From Phoenix dactylifera (lineage: Eukaryota > Streptophyta > Magnoliopsida > Arecales > Arecaceae): a stretch of 64,000 bases of DNA. Where the stretch lies: the NCBI RefSeq assembly GCF_009389715.1, contig NW_024067682.1, positions 308,501 to 372,500 of the forward strand. Direction: 5' to 3'. The notes under the pieces are model-generated. The model saw only the letters and a program-made list of their open reading frames with translations, was not told where the DNA came from and searched no databases. Shown in pieces: positions 46,049 to 58,082 of this stretch. Within the stretch, counting starts at the first letter, position 1; every line of letters starts with the position of its first letter. Made by a program: the position numbers and the translations under genes.

Positions 46049-49000
46049 TCAGTCATAAGAAGGCTCCCCCAAGAAAAAGGAGTCCTCTTCATCTGCAAAA
46101 TTCTCAAGAAAAGGTTTTAACTTGTGTCCATTTACCTTAAAAATTTTACCATCTCGTGGATTCTCAATCTCAACCGCTCCATGTGGAAAAACAGTTTTTA
46201 TAATATAAGGACTTGTCCATCTCGATCGCAACTTACCAAGAAACAGATGTAAGCGGGAATCATATAAAAGAACTTTTTGCAAAGGTTCAAAAGATTTTTT
46301 TAAAATTGATTTATCATGTAAGATCTTCATTCGTTCTTTGCAAATTTTAGCATTGTCATAAGCATCTCTGCGAATCTCATTAAGCTCGTTCAATTGCAAT
46401 TTTCTAGTTAGACCGGCATCTTGTAAATCAAAATTTAATTTTCTAATTGCCCAATACGATTTATGTTCTATTTCTACAGGCAGATGACACGCTTTTTCGT
46501 AGACTAGCCGGTAGGGAGACATGCCAAGAATGGTTTTGTATGCAGTTCGATAGGCCCATAATGCATCTGATAGTTTCAAGGACCAATCTTTTCTTGATGG
46601 ATTTACCGTTTTTTCTAAAATACGCTTGATCTCCCTATTGGCTAATTCTACTTGGCCACTAGTTTGCGGGTGATATGGGGTAGCAACTCTGTGGGTGACA
46701 CCATACTTTTTCAATAAGGTCTCGAAAGGCTTATTACAAAAGTGTTTTCAACCGTCACTAATTATAACCTTAGGCATCCCAAATCGTGAAAAAATATTTT
46801 CTTTTAAAAACTTCAGGACAGGTTTGTGATCATTGGTCCTACAAGCAACAGCTTCTACCCATTTGGACACATACTCGACACCGACTAAAATGTACTCATA
46901 TCCAAAAGATGGTGGGAATGGGCCCATAAAATCGATGCCCCAACAATCGAAAATTTCGATAATAGTAATGGGTTGAAGAGGCATCATTTGCCTACGAGTT
47001 AGACTTCCAATACGTTGACATGGATCACATGTCCTGCAGAACTCGTGGGCATCTTTGAACATAGTAGGCCAATAGAAACCACATTGCAAGACCTTTGTGG
47101 CGGTTTTCTTAGAAGCAAAGTGTCCACCACAAGCATCAGTGTGACAGAAAGAAAGTACGCTTTGTATATCATGATCCGGTATGCATCGTCTAAAAATTTG
47201 GTCATTGCAATATTTAAATAAATAGGGTTCGATATAGTAATAATTCTTTACTTCGCGTAAGAAAATTTTTCTATCTGTCGACCCCCAATGCTCCGGAATC
47301 CGGTTCGTGACAAGAAAGTTTACAATATCAGCATACCATGACATAGTAGAAAGTGCAAACAACTGCTCTTCGGGGAATGAGTCCTTGATGGGGAACTGTG
47401 ATACCGAATCATTAAAAACTAATCGTGATAAATGGTCAGCAACCACATTTTCTACTCCCTTTTTATCTTTGATAGTGATATCAAATTCTTGGAGTAGAAG
47501 TATCCATCGTATTAAGTGTGGTTTGACCTCTTTCTTATCCAACAAATATTTTAGTGCCGCATGGTCCGTGAAGATAACAATAGGAGCACCAAGGATATAA
47601 GAGTGAAATTTATCTAAGGCAAATACTACTGCAAGCAATTCCTTCTCGGTGGTAGTGTAATTCATTTGAGCATCGTTTAAGGTTTTGCTTGCGTAGTAAA
47701 TGACATATGGTTTATTATCCTTGCGTTGTCCTAGGACAGCTCCTATCGCATAGTCGCTAGCGTCGCACATAATCTCAAAAGGTAATGACCAATCAGGTGG
47801 TCGCACGATTGGTGCAGTGCTAAGCATAGACTTCAACTTTTCGAATGCCTCCTGACAGGTTTCAGTCCAATTAAACGGTGTATCAAGGGATAGGAGGTTA
47901 CATAATGGTCGAGCTATGACACTAAAGTCCTTGATGAACCTCCTATAAAATCCGGCGTGACCCAAAAATGATCTAACATCTCTAACCATCTTGGGTGCAG
48001 GTAGCTTAGCAATTAAATCAATCTTAGCTCTATCTACTTCCATGCCCTTCGATGAAACAATATGTCCTAAGACAATTTTCTTTGGCACCATGAAGTGGCA
48101 TTTCTCCCAATTCAATATCAAATTCTTTTCCATACATCGAGTTAAGACGGCTTGTAAATGTGTCAGGCAATCATCAAATGTGTCGCCAAAAACGGAGAAG
48201 TCGTCCGTGAATACTTCCAAAAATTTCTCGTTCATGTCTTCAAAGATGCTGAGCATGCATCTTTGGAATGTTGCAGGTGCATTACACAACCCAAATGGCA
48301 TTCGTCGGAAAGCAAATGTGCCAAAAGGATAAGTGAAGGTAGTCTTCTCTTGATCTTCTGATGAAATTTCAATCTAATAATATCCCGAATAGCCATCGAG
48401 AAAACAATAGAAATCATGCCCTGCAACCCTCTCCAATACTTGGTCTAGGAAGGGTAGAGGAAAGTGATCCTTTCGCGTGACCAAATTCAGCTTTCGGTAG
48501 TCAACACACATGCGCCAACTTGTTGGGACACGAGTTGGAACTAGTTCACCTTGTTCATTTTCTACTACTGTCAAACCTGATTTCTTAGGAACGACTTGAG
48601 CAGGGCTTACCTACTTGCTGTCGAAAATTGGGTAAATAATACCCACGTCAAGCAACTTGAGGACTTCTGCCTTAACCACATCTCTCATCGTAGGATTTAA
48701 CCTTCGTTGCATTTGCCTTGTGGTTTTGGCATTGTCCTCCAAATATATCCGGTGCGTGCAAATTAAGGGGCTAATTCCCTTCAAGTCGGCAATAGACCAC
48801 CCTAAGGCTCCTTTATGATTTTTTAGAACACCAAGTAATTTTCTTTCTTGGTCATGATTAAGATCAGACGAGATGATTATAGGGTAAGTGTCCTCGGGTC
48901 CAAGAAAGGTATACTTGAGTTCCTTCGGTAAAGGTTTTAACTCGAGCTTAGGCACTTGCTCATGGGATGGTACTATCTTTGCTTCTCGAGGTGGCAACTT

Positions 49001-51475
49001 CTCAAATTCCCCTACTTTTGGTCTCCACCCAGTGACCATCTTAATATCCAGATTATCCACAATATGTGTGACTGACAAATCACCATCATTGGTTCCATTA
49101 GGACACCAATCAATTAAGCTATCATCAGATGGGTCGTTAATTGCTTTAGCTAACAAATATTCTTTTGCAATGGTTTCAACCCAATCAACCTCCTTACTCT
49201 CTTCGGGATTATTAGGTTGTTTGCACATATTAAAAATGTTCAGTTCTAAGGTCATGTTACCAAAAGAAAGCTTCATGATGCCATTCCTACAATTAATCAA
49301 TGCATTAGAAGTTGCAAGGAATGGACGTCCTAAAATGACTGGAATTTGAGATTGTGAATTCGAAGCCGGATGTGTGTCCAATACGATAAAATCGACAGGA
49401 AAGTAGAACTTGTCTACTTGGACTAATACATCCTCGATAATCCCCCTTGGAATTTTAACTGATCTGTCAGCTAATTGCAAAGTGACGGAGGTTGGCTTCA
49501 ACTCACCTAAACCAAGTTGCTCATATACAGAATATGACAACAAATTCACACTTGCCCCTAAATTTAACAATGCTCGCTCTATCCTAAAGTCGCCTATGAT
49601 GCATAAGATGGTTGGGCAACCTGGATCCTTAAATTTAGGAAGAATATTGTGCTGCAAAATAGCACTCACATTTTCAGTTAAGAATGCCTTCTTCTTAACA
49701 TTTAATCGGCGCTTGACAGTACACAAGTCCCTCAAAAATTTGGCATATGAGGGTACTTGTTTAATTGCATCAAGAAGAGGTATGTTGATCTTTACTTGCT
49801 TAAAAAGCTCAAGAATTTCAGAATTAGGTTCGAGCTTTTGCAATGGATTTAACCGTTGTGGAAAAGGTGGAGGAAAAGGACATTCAACTTTCTCGGTAGA
49901 AGTTGGGACCTCAACTTCTTCTTTGTCCCTTTCATCGACTTTGGGAGCATCAGAATTAGAAGTGACCTGCGGTCTCAATGGGGCGGTCTGATCAATGACT
50001 TTCCCATTACGCAAAGTCATGATGCTCTTTGCATGTTCTGTATGCGAACTAGAAGGAGCCGTATTATTACTACCGTGCATTTGTGGTTTAGGTTGGGGTT
50101 GAGCTGGAAGCTTATCCTTCTCTTGGGTACTTAGGACGGTAGTCAACATTGACAATTGGTTCCTTATATCTTCAAAATTTCGAGTATTTTGAGCATTGAT
50201 ATTAGCTTGACCTTGTAGAAAAGTTTGTATAGATTGCAACGTGTCCTCGATATTCGGCTTTTGGGAGGGTGGTGCAAAAGTAGGATGTACAGGTGGAGGA
50301 GCTGAATGGTGTGACTGTTGAGGATGATCGTTTCTCCACCTAAAATTTGGATGATTCTTCCAACCAGGGTTATAGGTATTCGAGTATGGATCGTTATAAG
50401 GCTTTTGGTAGGAGTTCATAGTATTTGCTTGATCGTGCAAGACTTCTTTGAATGCCGGTATGGTGGGGCAATCTGTAGTGGTATGACCCGACATATCGCA
50501 GATACCACAACACTCGTTTCTAAGCTCTATAGTCTTGACAGGCTCAACCTTCCTAAGCTCAATTTCTTCTACTTTTCTAGTGAGGGCTGCCATTTTAGCA
50601 TGAAGATCATCCTCAGTTTTGAGGTTGTAAAGGCCTCCCTGTACAGAGCTAGTAGGCTTAGGTAAAGACTTGGTGTTTCTATCCTCGTTATCCCAAAGTT
50701 GGGTAGTCTCAGTAAGGGAATCCAAATACTCCCACGCTTCATCAGGGTGTTTTTCTAAAAATCTACCATTGCACATGGTCTCTACAAATTGTTTCAACTG
50801 TGGAGATAAACCTTCATAAAAGAAGCTAATGGTTCTCCAAGTTTCGAATCCGTGATGAGGGCATGAGAGAAGAAGGTCTTTAAATCCTTCCCAACATTCA
50901 TAAAATGTTTCATTATCTTTTTGTTGGAAATTGCTGATATGTCTTTTCAAAAAGTTGGTCCTTTGTGTGGGGAAGAACTTCTTTAAAAATTCTCTCTGCA
51001 TATCTTGCCAAGTTCTTATTGATCTAGGTCGCAAAGAGTTTAGCCATGTTTTGGCCTTATCCTTTAGAAAGAAAGGAAACAATGTCAACTTGAGGACATC
51101 CTCGGTGACGTTTGGCACTCTAAATGTAATGCTCAATTCTTCAAAATCCTTTAAATGAAGACACGGACTTTCGGACTCTAACCCATGAAACTTGGGCAGC
51201 AATTGGATTACCCCTGGTTTGATGTCAAAATGTCCTACATTATCAGGAAAAATTATGCATGAAGGCTGACTAGTCCTAGCCGGTTGTAGGTATTGTCTTA
51301 GAGTCATAACATGGGGTTCTCGTTCTCGATTGTGGTGACTCCCCGCATCTTCATTTAAATCAGCCATCTCATAAGGTGTGAGATACTGCGAAGGAATTTC
51401 AGGGATGTGTCCTAAGGGATGATCTAAAGTTGTACGATTTAATCGACCGGTGTCGTCCCTATTCCACTTTAGCAT
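46049..51475 (-). pseudogene. Gypsy gag-pol polyprotein with three in-frame stops
   Basis: One reading frame of 5427 bases (about 1808 codons) runs from ATG at 51475 to a terminal TGA or TAA near 46049. It is broken only by TAG at 48611, TAG at 48374 and TGA at 46748, with no frameshift. Order: gag with CPHHGFETW; a knuckle-like CCGICDMSGHTTTDC; a retropepsin region LLNLGASVNLLSYSVYEQLG, where the usual catalytic Asp before LGAS is Asn; RT with FLDGYSGYY and FTDD instead of the common FMDD; RNase H with [14 protein letters not shown] and [10 protein letters not shown]; integrase with HX3-4H (HTDACGGHF), [21 protein letters not shown] and [10 protein letters not shown]. Stops and the protease change make it non-functional. 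Confidence 0.93.
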
Positions 51476-52620
51476 GCAAAATATTTTCCTCTCTTTTTTT
51501 TAATTTTTTTTAAAAAATATAAGTACCAACTAAAGATACCCTAAAACGACATCCTAATACAAAAATCTATTCACAATCAAACATGCAACAAAACATTATA
51601 CCTCAATTCCTAATGTTTTTCTTAAATTTCTAGACAGCTTCTAACTGGTTTGAAGAGGACACCTAAGCCTCCAATCCGGTCTAGTAAACCGAGTTGACCA
51701 GGTAAGCTCCCAGGTAAGTGAAGGGGTCACGATGCGTTCGCAAAGGTCCCACTTAAAACCCACTTGCCTCGAACAGATGAACTGTCTCCCTTATAGGGAC
51801 AAAGCTTGCTTAGACATCAACTAAGCCACAGAGCGAAATTGGTGCAACTTTCGGTGGTCTTCGTCCTATTGAGCTCGAATGTCCTTAGGGGCCAACGTCT
51901 AGTTGATTTTAGTTAAGCTTAGGATATTTATGCATTGGGGTGATTTTTGGGCTAAGGACGAGTGATGAAATCCCGACCTTATCTTTTTAAATGGGTTCAG
52001 CCCTTAGAATATTTTATGCTGATGCCTTATACTATATGCAACAATCAAGAGATTTTTTTTTAAATGTTTTATGACATGACATTAAATTTCATTGAATAGG
52101 TGATCAAGTAAATTATTTTTTTTAAAAAAAAAAATTTAAAGTTTGAAATTTGAATTCTAAAATTTGAAATTTGAAATTTAAAATTTTAGGTTTTCCTCTT
52201 TTCTTTTTTTTTTGAATAATCACCCTTGTTCTTCTCTTAAAGTTTTTTTTTTATTATTACTATTTATTGATTTTTAATTAGCAACAAGGGTTAATGAGAT
52301 ATAATAACAACAAAATTCTGATTCTAAAAAAAATAAATGCAGAAAATTCAAAACAGAAAGCAGCAAAGTTTCGTATTAATCTAATGGTCTTAAAAGTCTC
52401 AGAATGTCAATCAGACTGTTCAGATTATTGAACAATGTGTCTGCACTAGCCGACCAAATATGAGTCAAATCAGACGGCTAATTTCTATGATATCAGAGTT
52501 TGATGCAAACTGTGTAGGGAATTAAAAATAGTAGTAAAGATTTAATTTTTTTTTCAAAAAAAAATACTAACTACTAAGGTAAAAATTAAATCTAAAATTA
52601 TACTAATAACTCAGCCGTTT
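51476..52620 (-). other. Gypsy 5' leader
   Basis: Non-coding leader of about 1.1 kb between primer-binding site and gag, with T- or A-rich runs at 52090-52260. No feature beyond this. Confidence 0.6.
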
Positions 52621-52635
52621 TCCGGCAACGGCGCC
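52621..52635 (-). other. Gypsy primer-binding site (tRNA-Asp type)
   Basis: The plus strand reads CCGGCAACGGCGCCA, identical to the 3' end of plant tRNA-Asp(GTC). The element's minus strand, TGGCGCCGTTGCCGG, is therefore complementary to that tRNA. It lies seven bases inside the element 5' LTR. Confidence 0.9.
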
Positions 52636-52642
52636 AAAAACT

Positions 52643-54276
52643 TGATGCAAAAATAAAACTGCTCTCCCAAGTGCAGGAGAATCGCACAAGCAGTAAAACT
52701 CGGGAGTCTGAGGTCGAATCCTTAGGGAACGGTATATGTATTATTAGTGTAACTTCAGATGTAGTTTTTAGTTGATTTTTTTTTTTGGAATTAAAAGCAG
52801 CGAATAATAGGTGAATTAAACAAAGTTCAATAAGATAAAGATGGTTAGGGATCCGGAATCCCCCTTGATAATATTACTCTCAACAAATAAACTCGACGAT
52901 TCTCGATCAAGGATCAATTAAATAAAATAGTTCTAATCATGAAATATATCGTTTGACTACATGAACTCAATGTTTAAGCATTCATCGTGTCAATTATGTC
53001 TACGACAAATCAAATATCAGAGTAACCCATGCATCAATAAATATAAATCTATCTAATAAATAAATAAGAGAGAATCAGAACATATGAAAAGATATAACTC
53101 AATTAAAACCAAGGTTCAGAGTTTACTTCAAGAGAGTAACAAGTCAAGGGTCCTCCCATCACCCTAAACCAAAGGATTTAGCAAGCCATTACAAACACCA
53201 ACATCACTCCCTTTCTCACTCTTTTTTTTTTCTTTTTCTTTTCGGAAACAGGGCATCCCCTGTTTCCCTTTCTCTTTTTTTTTGTTTGAAACCACTGCCG
53301 CCCCGGCTCCTCTCTTCTCCCTTTTTTTATTTCAATCACAGAGACCTCATTTCTTCCTCCCGAATGAGAGCTATATAGATGGCGTTTGATCCCCCTTGAG
53401 CGCACGCGGTGGAGATGGGCGGATGGAGGGGGATCTCGAACGTTGATCGCGGGCAGATCCGGCGCTGATCGGTGCGACGCTTCATGGGATGCTGGGTCAC
53501 GGGCTTGGGCGAACGCTGTGGAGGAGGTGAATGGCTGGATGGCGATGATCACTGGCTCACGGATGGCTGCAGGCGAGATCGAATGCGTGAGAGGCGTCGG
53601 AGAAGAGCGGGATGCTGGGAGATTGAATGCTGTGCGAAATTAGGGGTCCTCCATGCGACAAAGATGAACATCTGACACGATCGGGAAGAAGGTTGACTCG
53701 ATCCAGAATCATAGCTAATCCCGACTGATTCAAGAGGTTGAGGAGCTGATCTTGGCTGGGCGGTGATCGCAGACGGACGCATGGACGGGTGAATCACGAA
53801 GGCTGGGATCATGGAAGACGTTGACTGTGGAGGCTTTGAAACGGGGAAGTGAAATGATGCGGAGGAGCTGGGATGTGAGGAATCAGTGGAGGAGGCAAGC
53901 GGATGCATGGGAGGTGATCACGGGATGATCACAGGAAGGTGGAAGATCATTGGTGCGGATGGAATCAGGATGCTAGGATTGGGTGCGCGGAACAAGATCA
54001 CAGATCCTGGCTCACGGACGGCTGGAAGCTTGAGTTGCATTGCGGAATGTGGGAAGTCGCTTGGGATGCGCGGAAGAAGAGTCATGGACTCTGTTCTGCA
54101 GTAGGAAGGATGCATCCTTTTTTAGATGAATTTATATAAAATAATGTTAAAAATTATAATAAGTGTTAAGGATAAAATATTAATCATGCAAATGTTAACA
54201 TCTATTATTTATCGTTATTTTGCTAGCATTAAGCTAAGTTAATTGGTACTTAGATCGCACTTTTGTGCTCTCATCA
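52643..54276 (-). repeat. Gypsy 5' LTR (element orientation minus)
   Basis: 1634 bp, ends TG/CA, TATA box as 'ctatatagatgg' on the plus strand at 53370. About ten differences were counted by eye in the first 270 aligned bases against the partner LTR; later parts look more similar. Confidence 0.95.
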
Positions 54277-57200
54277 TGAGATGCATGCAAAATGGTTGGA
54301 TGACGACAATAAGGTTAGGTGCTACATTTTGGCATCCATATCCAACGAATTGCAATGCCAGCATGAGCGCATTAAGACTGCTAAGGACATACTTGATCAC
54401 CTACAAGAGTTGTATGGTGAACAGAGTCGCGCAGCGAGGTTTGAAGTGTCCAAGCGGCTCTTCAAAGCTAAGATGCGTGATGGCTAGTCCGTCCATGAAC
54501 ATGGTTTGACCATGATCAAGAATCTTGAGGAGCTTGAGAAGCTTGGCATGACCATGCATAAGGATTTGCAAACGGATTTGATCCTACAATCGTTGCCATG
54601 TTCATATGGCTAGTTTATTGTAAACTACCATATGAATAAAATTGAATACACCAAACTTGAATTGTTGAATATGTTGGTGACAACTGAGGGAGCCTTGAAA
54701 GGTTCAAGGGGTACAGTTCTCGCTGTTGAGCTAGCTTCTACTTCGAAGAGAAAGTCTATTGGGAAGAAGAAGAAGCCTGCGAAGAAACAGAAGACCAAGA
54801 AAAAACCGAAGAAGGAAGTTTCTAAGAAGAAGGCCGAACCCAAAGGAAAATGTTTCCATTGCAATGAAGACGGCCATTGGAAGAAGAACTGTCCTATCTA
54901 CATGGAAAACATAAAGAGCAAGAAGGGTGACACGCCTTCTGAAGGTATGTCTAATATGCTCATTATTGAAACTAATCTAATAGTTTCTTCTATTTCCAGT
55001 TGGGTTATAGACTCTGGTTCTAGTGTTCACTTGTGCACTACTATGCAGGATCTAAAGAAAAGTAAAAGGCTTACGGAAGGTGCGGTAACTCTACGAGTTG
55101 GCAATAGAGCAAGAGTTGCTGCTGTTGCTGTGGGCACATTTTCTTTGCATTTACCGTCAGAATTTAGTTTGATACTTAGAGATTGTTATTTTGTACCTAG
55201 TGCTAGCAGAAATCTAATTTCTGTATTGTTAGCATAGAAACATTATGAATTCAATTTCAATAAAGACTACGTTTCCATTTATTTGCGAAATAAATTATTC
55301 GAACGTGGTTTTATGATTGACGGTCTCTATCACTTACATATGGATGTATCTGTGAACGTATCTGAGCATACAGTGAGTACCATAGGATCTAAAAGATCTA
55401 GAGATGAGATAAATCAAAAGTATTTGTGGCACCTCAGACTTGGTCATATAGGAGAAGACAAAATTAACGAATTGGAAAAATATGGGCTTTTGAGTTCATT
55501 GACTTCTGAGTTATATCCGATTTGTGAATCATGCCTTCAAGAAAAAATAACCAAATTACCCTTTGTAGGGCACAAGGAGAGGTCCGCTGAAATACTTGCA
55601 CTAGTACACACTGATGTATGTGGCCCATTCGATGTGCAGGCTAGGGATCAATTTTTCTACTTTATTACTTCTACCGATGATTTCTCACGGTATGGTTATG
55701 TCTATCTTATGAGACATAAATCTGAAGCATTTGAAAGGTTCAAAGAATTCAGATTTGAAGTAGAAAAACAGACAGAAAAACTCATTAAGGTTTTTCGATC
55801 AGATCGAGGAGGAGAATACCTTACTAGAGAGTTTCATGATTATCTCAAACAAAATGGTATAATTTCACAATGGACACCTTCTGGAACACCTCAACTCAAC
55901 GGAGTGTCAGAAAGAAGGAATCGGACCCTATTGGATATGGTCAGGTCCATGATGAGCTTCACTGACTTACCCTTATTCTTGTGGGGAGATGCCCTACTTA
56001 CAGCTATCTACATATTGAATAGAGTTTTCTCTAAGTTCGTTCCTACCACATCTTATGAGATATGGCATGGTAAGAAACCAAGTCTTGGTTATCTCAAGAT
56101 TTGGGGATGTCTGGCCCAAGTCAAACGACAACAGGCAGACAAGTTAGAGGCTAGGATAATTGGTGCTCGTTTCATTGGATATCCTAAAGAGTCATTAGGA
56201 TATAGTTTTTACATCCCAGAAGACCACAAAGTATTTGTGAGCCGACATGCCATCTTCTTGGAAAAACAGTTTATTCTTGATAGAGGCAATGGAAGGAAAA
56301 TTGAGCTCGAAGAGAAAGTCTCTCAAGAGCAACGAGCAATTGAGCCTAGTGAACCTATTCACATTGAGCCAATGCATGAAGAGCCTCGTCCACTTTGTAG
56401 ATCCAGTAGGATCTCCTATCCTCCTAAAAGATACTTAGGTATGCTTACAGAGGACATAAAGAAAGAGTTCCTCATAGGAGAAAGAGATCATAGTAATGAT
56501 CTCAAGACCTACAACGAAGCGATGTTAGACATCGACTCCGAAAAATGGATGGATGCAATGAAGTCAGAAATAGACTCCATGCATTTCAACCAAGTATGGA
56601 CCTTAGTAGATCCACCTGAAGGTATTGTACCTATTGGGTGTAAATGGATCTACAAAAGAAAAATAGGTTCGGATGGCAAGGTAGAGATCTATAAGGCATG
56701 CTTGGTGGCAAAAGATTATAGTCAGCGCGAAGGCATTGACTATCGGGATACCTTTTCACCGGTAGCCATGCTGAAGTCTATTCGAACGTTACTTGCCATT
56801 GCAGCTTATCATGATTATGAGATATAGCAGATGGATGTGAAAACTGCATTCCTTAATGGATATCTTGAGAAAGATATCTATATGAAACAGCCTTAGGGTT
56901 TCACTTCCAGTGATAGTGATCACAAGGTCTGCAAGCTGCAAAGATCCATTTATGGACTAAAGCAAGCATCTCAGAGTTGGAACACTTGTTTCGATGATGT
57001 GATCAAATCGTTTGATTTCATCAAAAACGAAGAGGAATCATGTGTGTACAAAAAGGTCAGTGGGAGGGCTATAGTATTCCTCGTATTGTACGTGGATGAT
57101 ATACTCCTAATTGGGAATGATATTTCCATGCTCACATCAGTCAAGTTATGGCTGTCTAAGAAGTTTTCCATGAAAGACCTAGGTGAAGCATCTTATATTT

Positions 57201-58071
57201 TAGAAATTAAGGTCTATAGAGATAGATCTAAGAGGATGCTTGGCCTATCACAGAAAATATACATAGAGAAAGTGCTGAAGAGGTTCAGCATGGAAAACTC
57301 TAAAAGGGGATTGTTACCCCTAAGGCATGGGATAAATCTCCAAAAAGATGTGTCCCAAAACATCTGAAGAGATTCAGCGCATGAGTAGGATCCCTTATGC
57401 ATCGGCAATAGGGAGCCTCATGTATGCCATGCTATATACTCGACCTGATATAGCACATGCTATGAGTGTCACGAGCAGATATCAATCGAATCCAGACGAG
57501 GAGCACTAGATAGCTGTGAAAAATATCCTTAAGTACTTGAGAAGGACTAAGGATATATTTTTGGTCTTTGGGGGAGGCACAGAGTTAAAGGTAGAAAGAT
57601 ATACTGATTCAGACTTCATGACTGATCCTGATGATAGAAAGTCTACATCAAGATATGTATTCTTATGCAATGGAGGATCAGTAAATTGGAAGAGTTCCAA
57701 GCAACCGATTATTGCAGATTCTACCATGGAAGCAGAGTACATTGCTGCATCACATGCTGCGGGAAGCATTCTGGTACAAGAAGTTTGTCGAAGAGCTAGG
57801 AGTCATGTCATCAGATGCCATAACTCTTTTCTGCGATAACAACGGCGCCATAGCACTGGCTAAGGAGCCGATGTCTCACCAGAAGTCCAAGCACATAGAG
57901 CGGCGATTTCATCTAATTCGCGACTACCTCGAAAAAAAATATGTAGATGTGCAGAGAGTTGACTCCACTGATAACGTGGCGGATCCATTCACTAAGCAGC
58001 TGAGTCAGAAGAAATTAGAAGTCCATCTTGAAAAAATGGGACTTAAATACATGTCTGATTGGCTTTAGTGC

Positions 58072-58082
58072 AAGTGGAAGAT
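58072..58082 (+). other. Copia polypurine tract
   Basis: 'aagtggaagat' directly before the 3' LTR, just after the gag-pol stop. Confidence 0.75.

Larger units (their letters stand above)
42952..54276 (-). mobile_element. Athila-like Ty3/gypsy LTR retrotransposon nested in the copia element
   Basis: 11,325 bp, inserted opposite to the copia element. LTRs of 1647 bp (42952-44598, element 3') and 1634 bp (52643-54276, element 5') read TGATGAG...TTTGCATCA on the minus strand. There is a 5-bp TSD TGAGA, a tRNA-Asp-type primer-binding site beside the element 5' LTR and a G-rich polypurine tract beside the 3' LTR. Gag-pol wording ([41 protein letters not shown]) and the tRNA-Asp primer fit the Athila lineage. 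Between pol and the 3' LTR, 1.45 kb shows no env-like frame. LTR divergence looks lower than for the host copia element. Confidence 0.95.
42774..58068 (+). pseudogene. Copia gag-pol, split by gypsy insertion and multiply mutated
   Basis: The gag start segment is at 42774-42951; the usual ATG seems to be ATA at 42774 (inference). After the gypsy element the frame resumes at 54277 (HAKWLDDDNK). A CX2CX4HX4C knuckle (CFHCNEDGHWKKNC) is at about 54850. The protease has WVIDSGSSVHLC at about 55000. Integrase has HLRLGH...[24 protein letters not shown] and [12 protein letters not shown] has YVDDILLIGN at about 57090. RNase H has YTDSDFMTDPDDRKS and STMEAEYIAAS. TAG stops lie at 54485, 54611, 55235, 56825, 56894 and 57507, and frameshifts near 57338 and 57762. 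The final frame ends at 58068. Confidence 0.92.
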
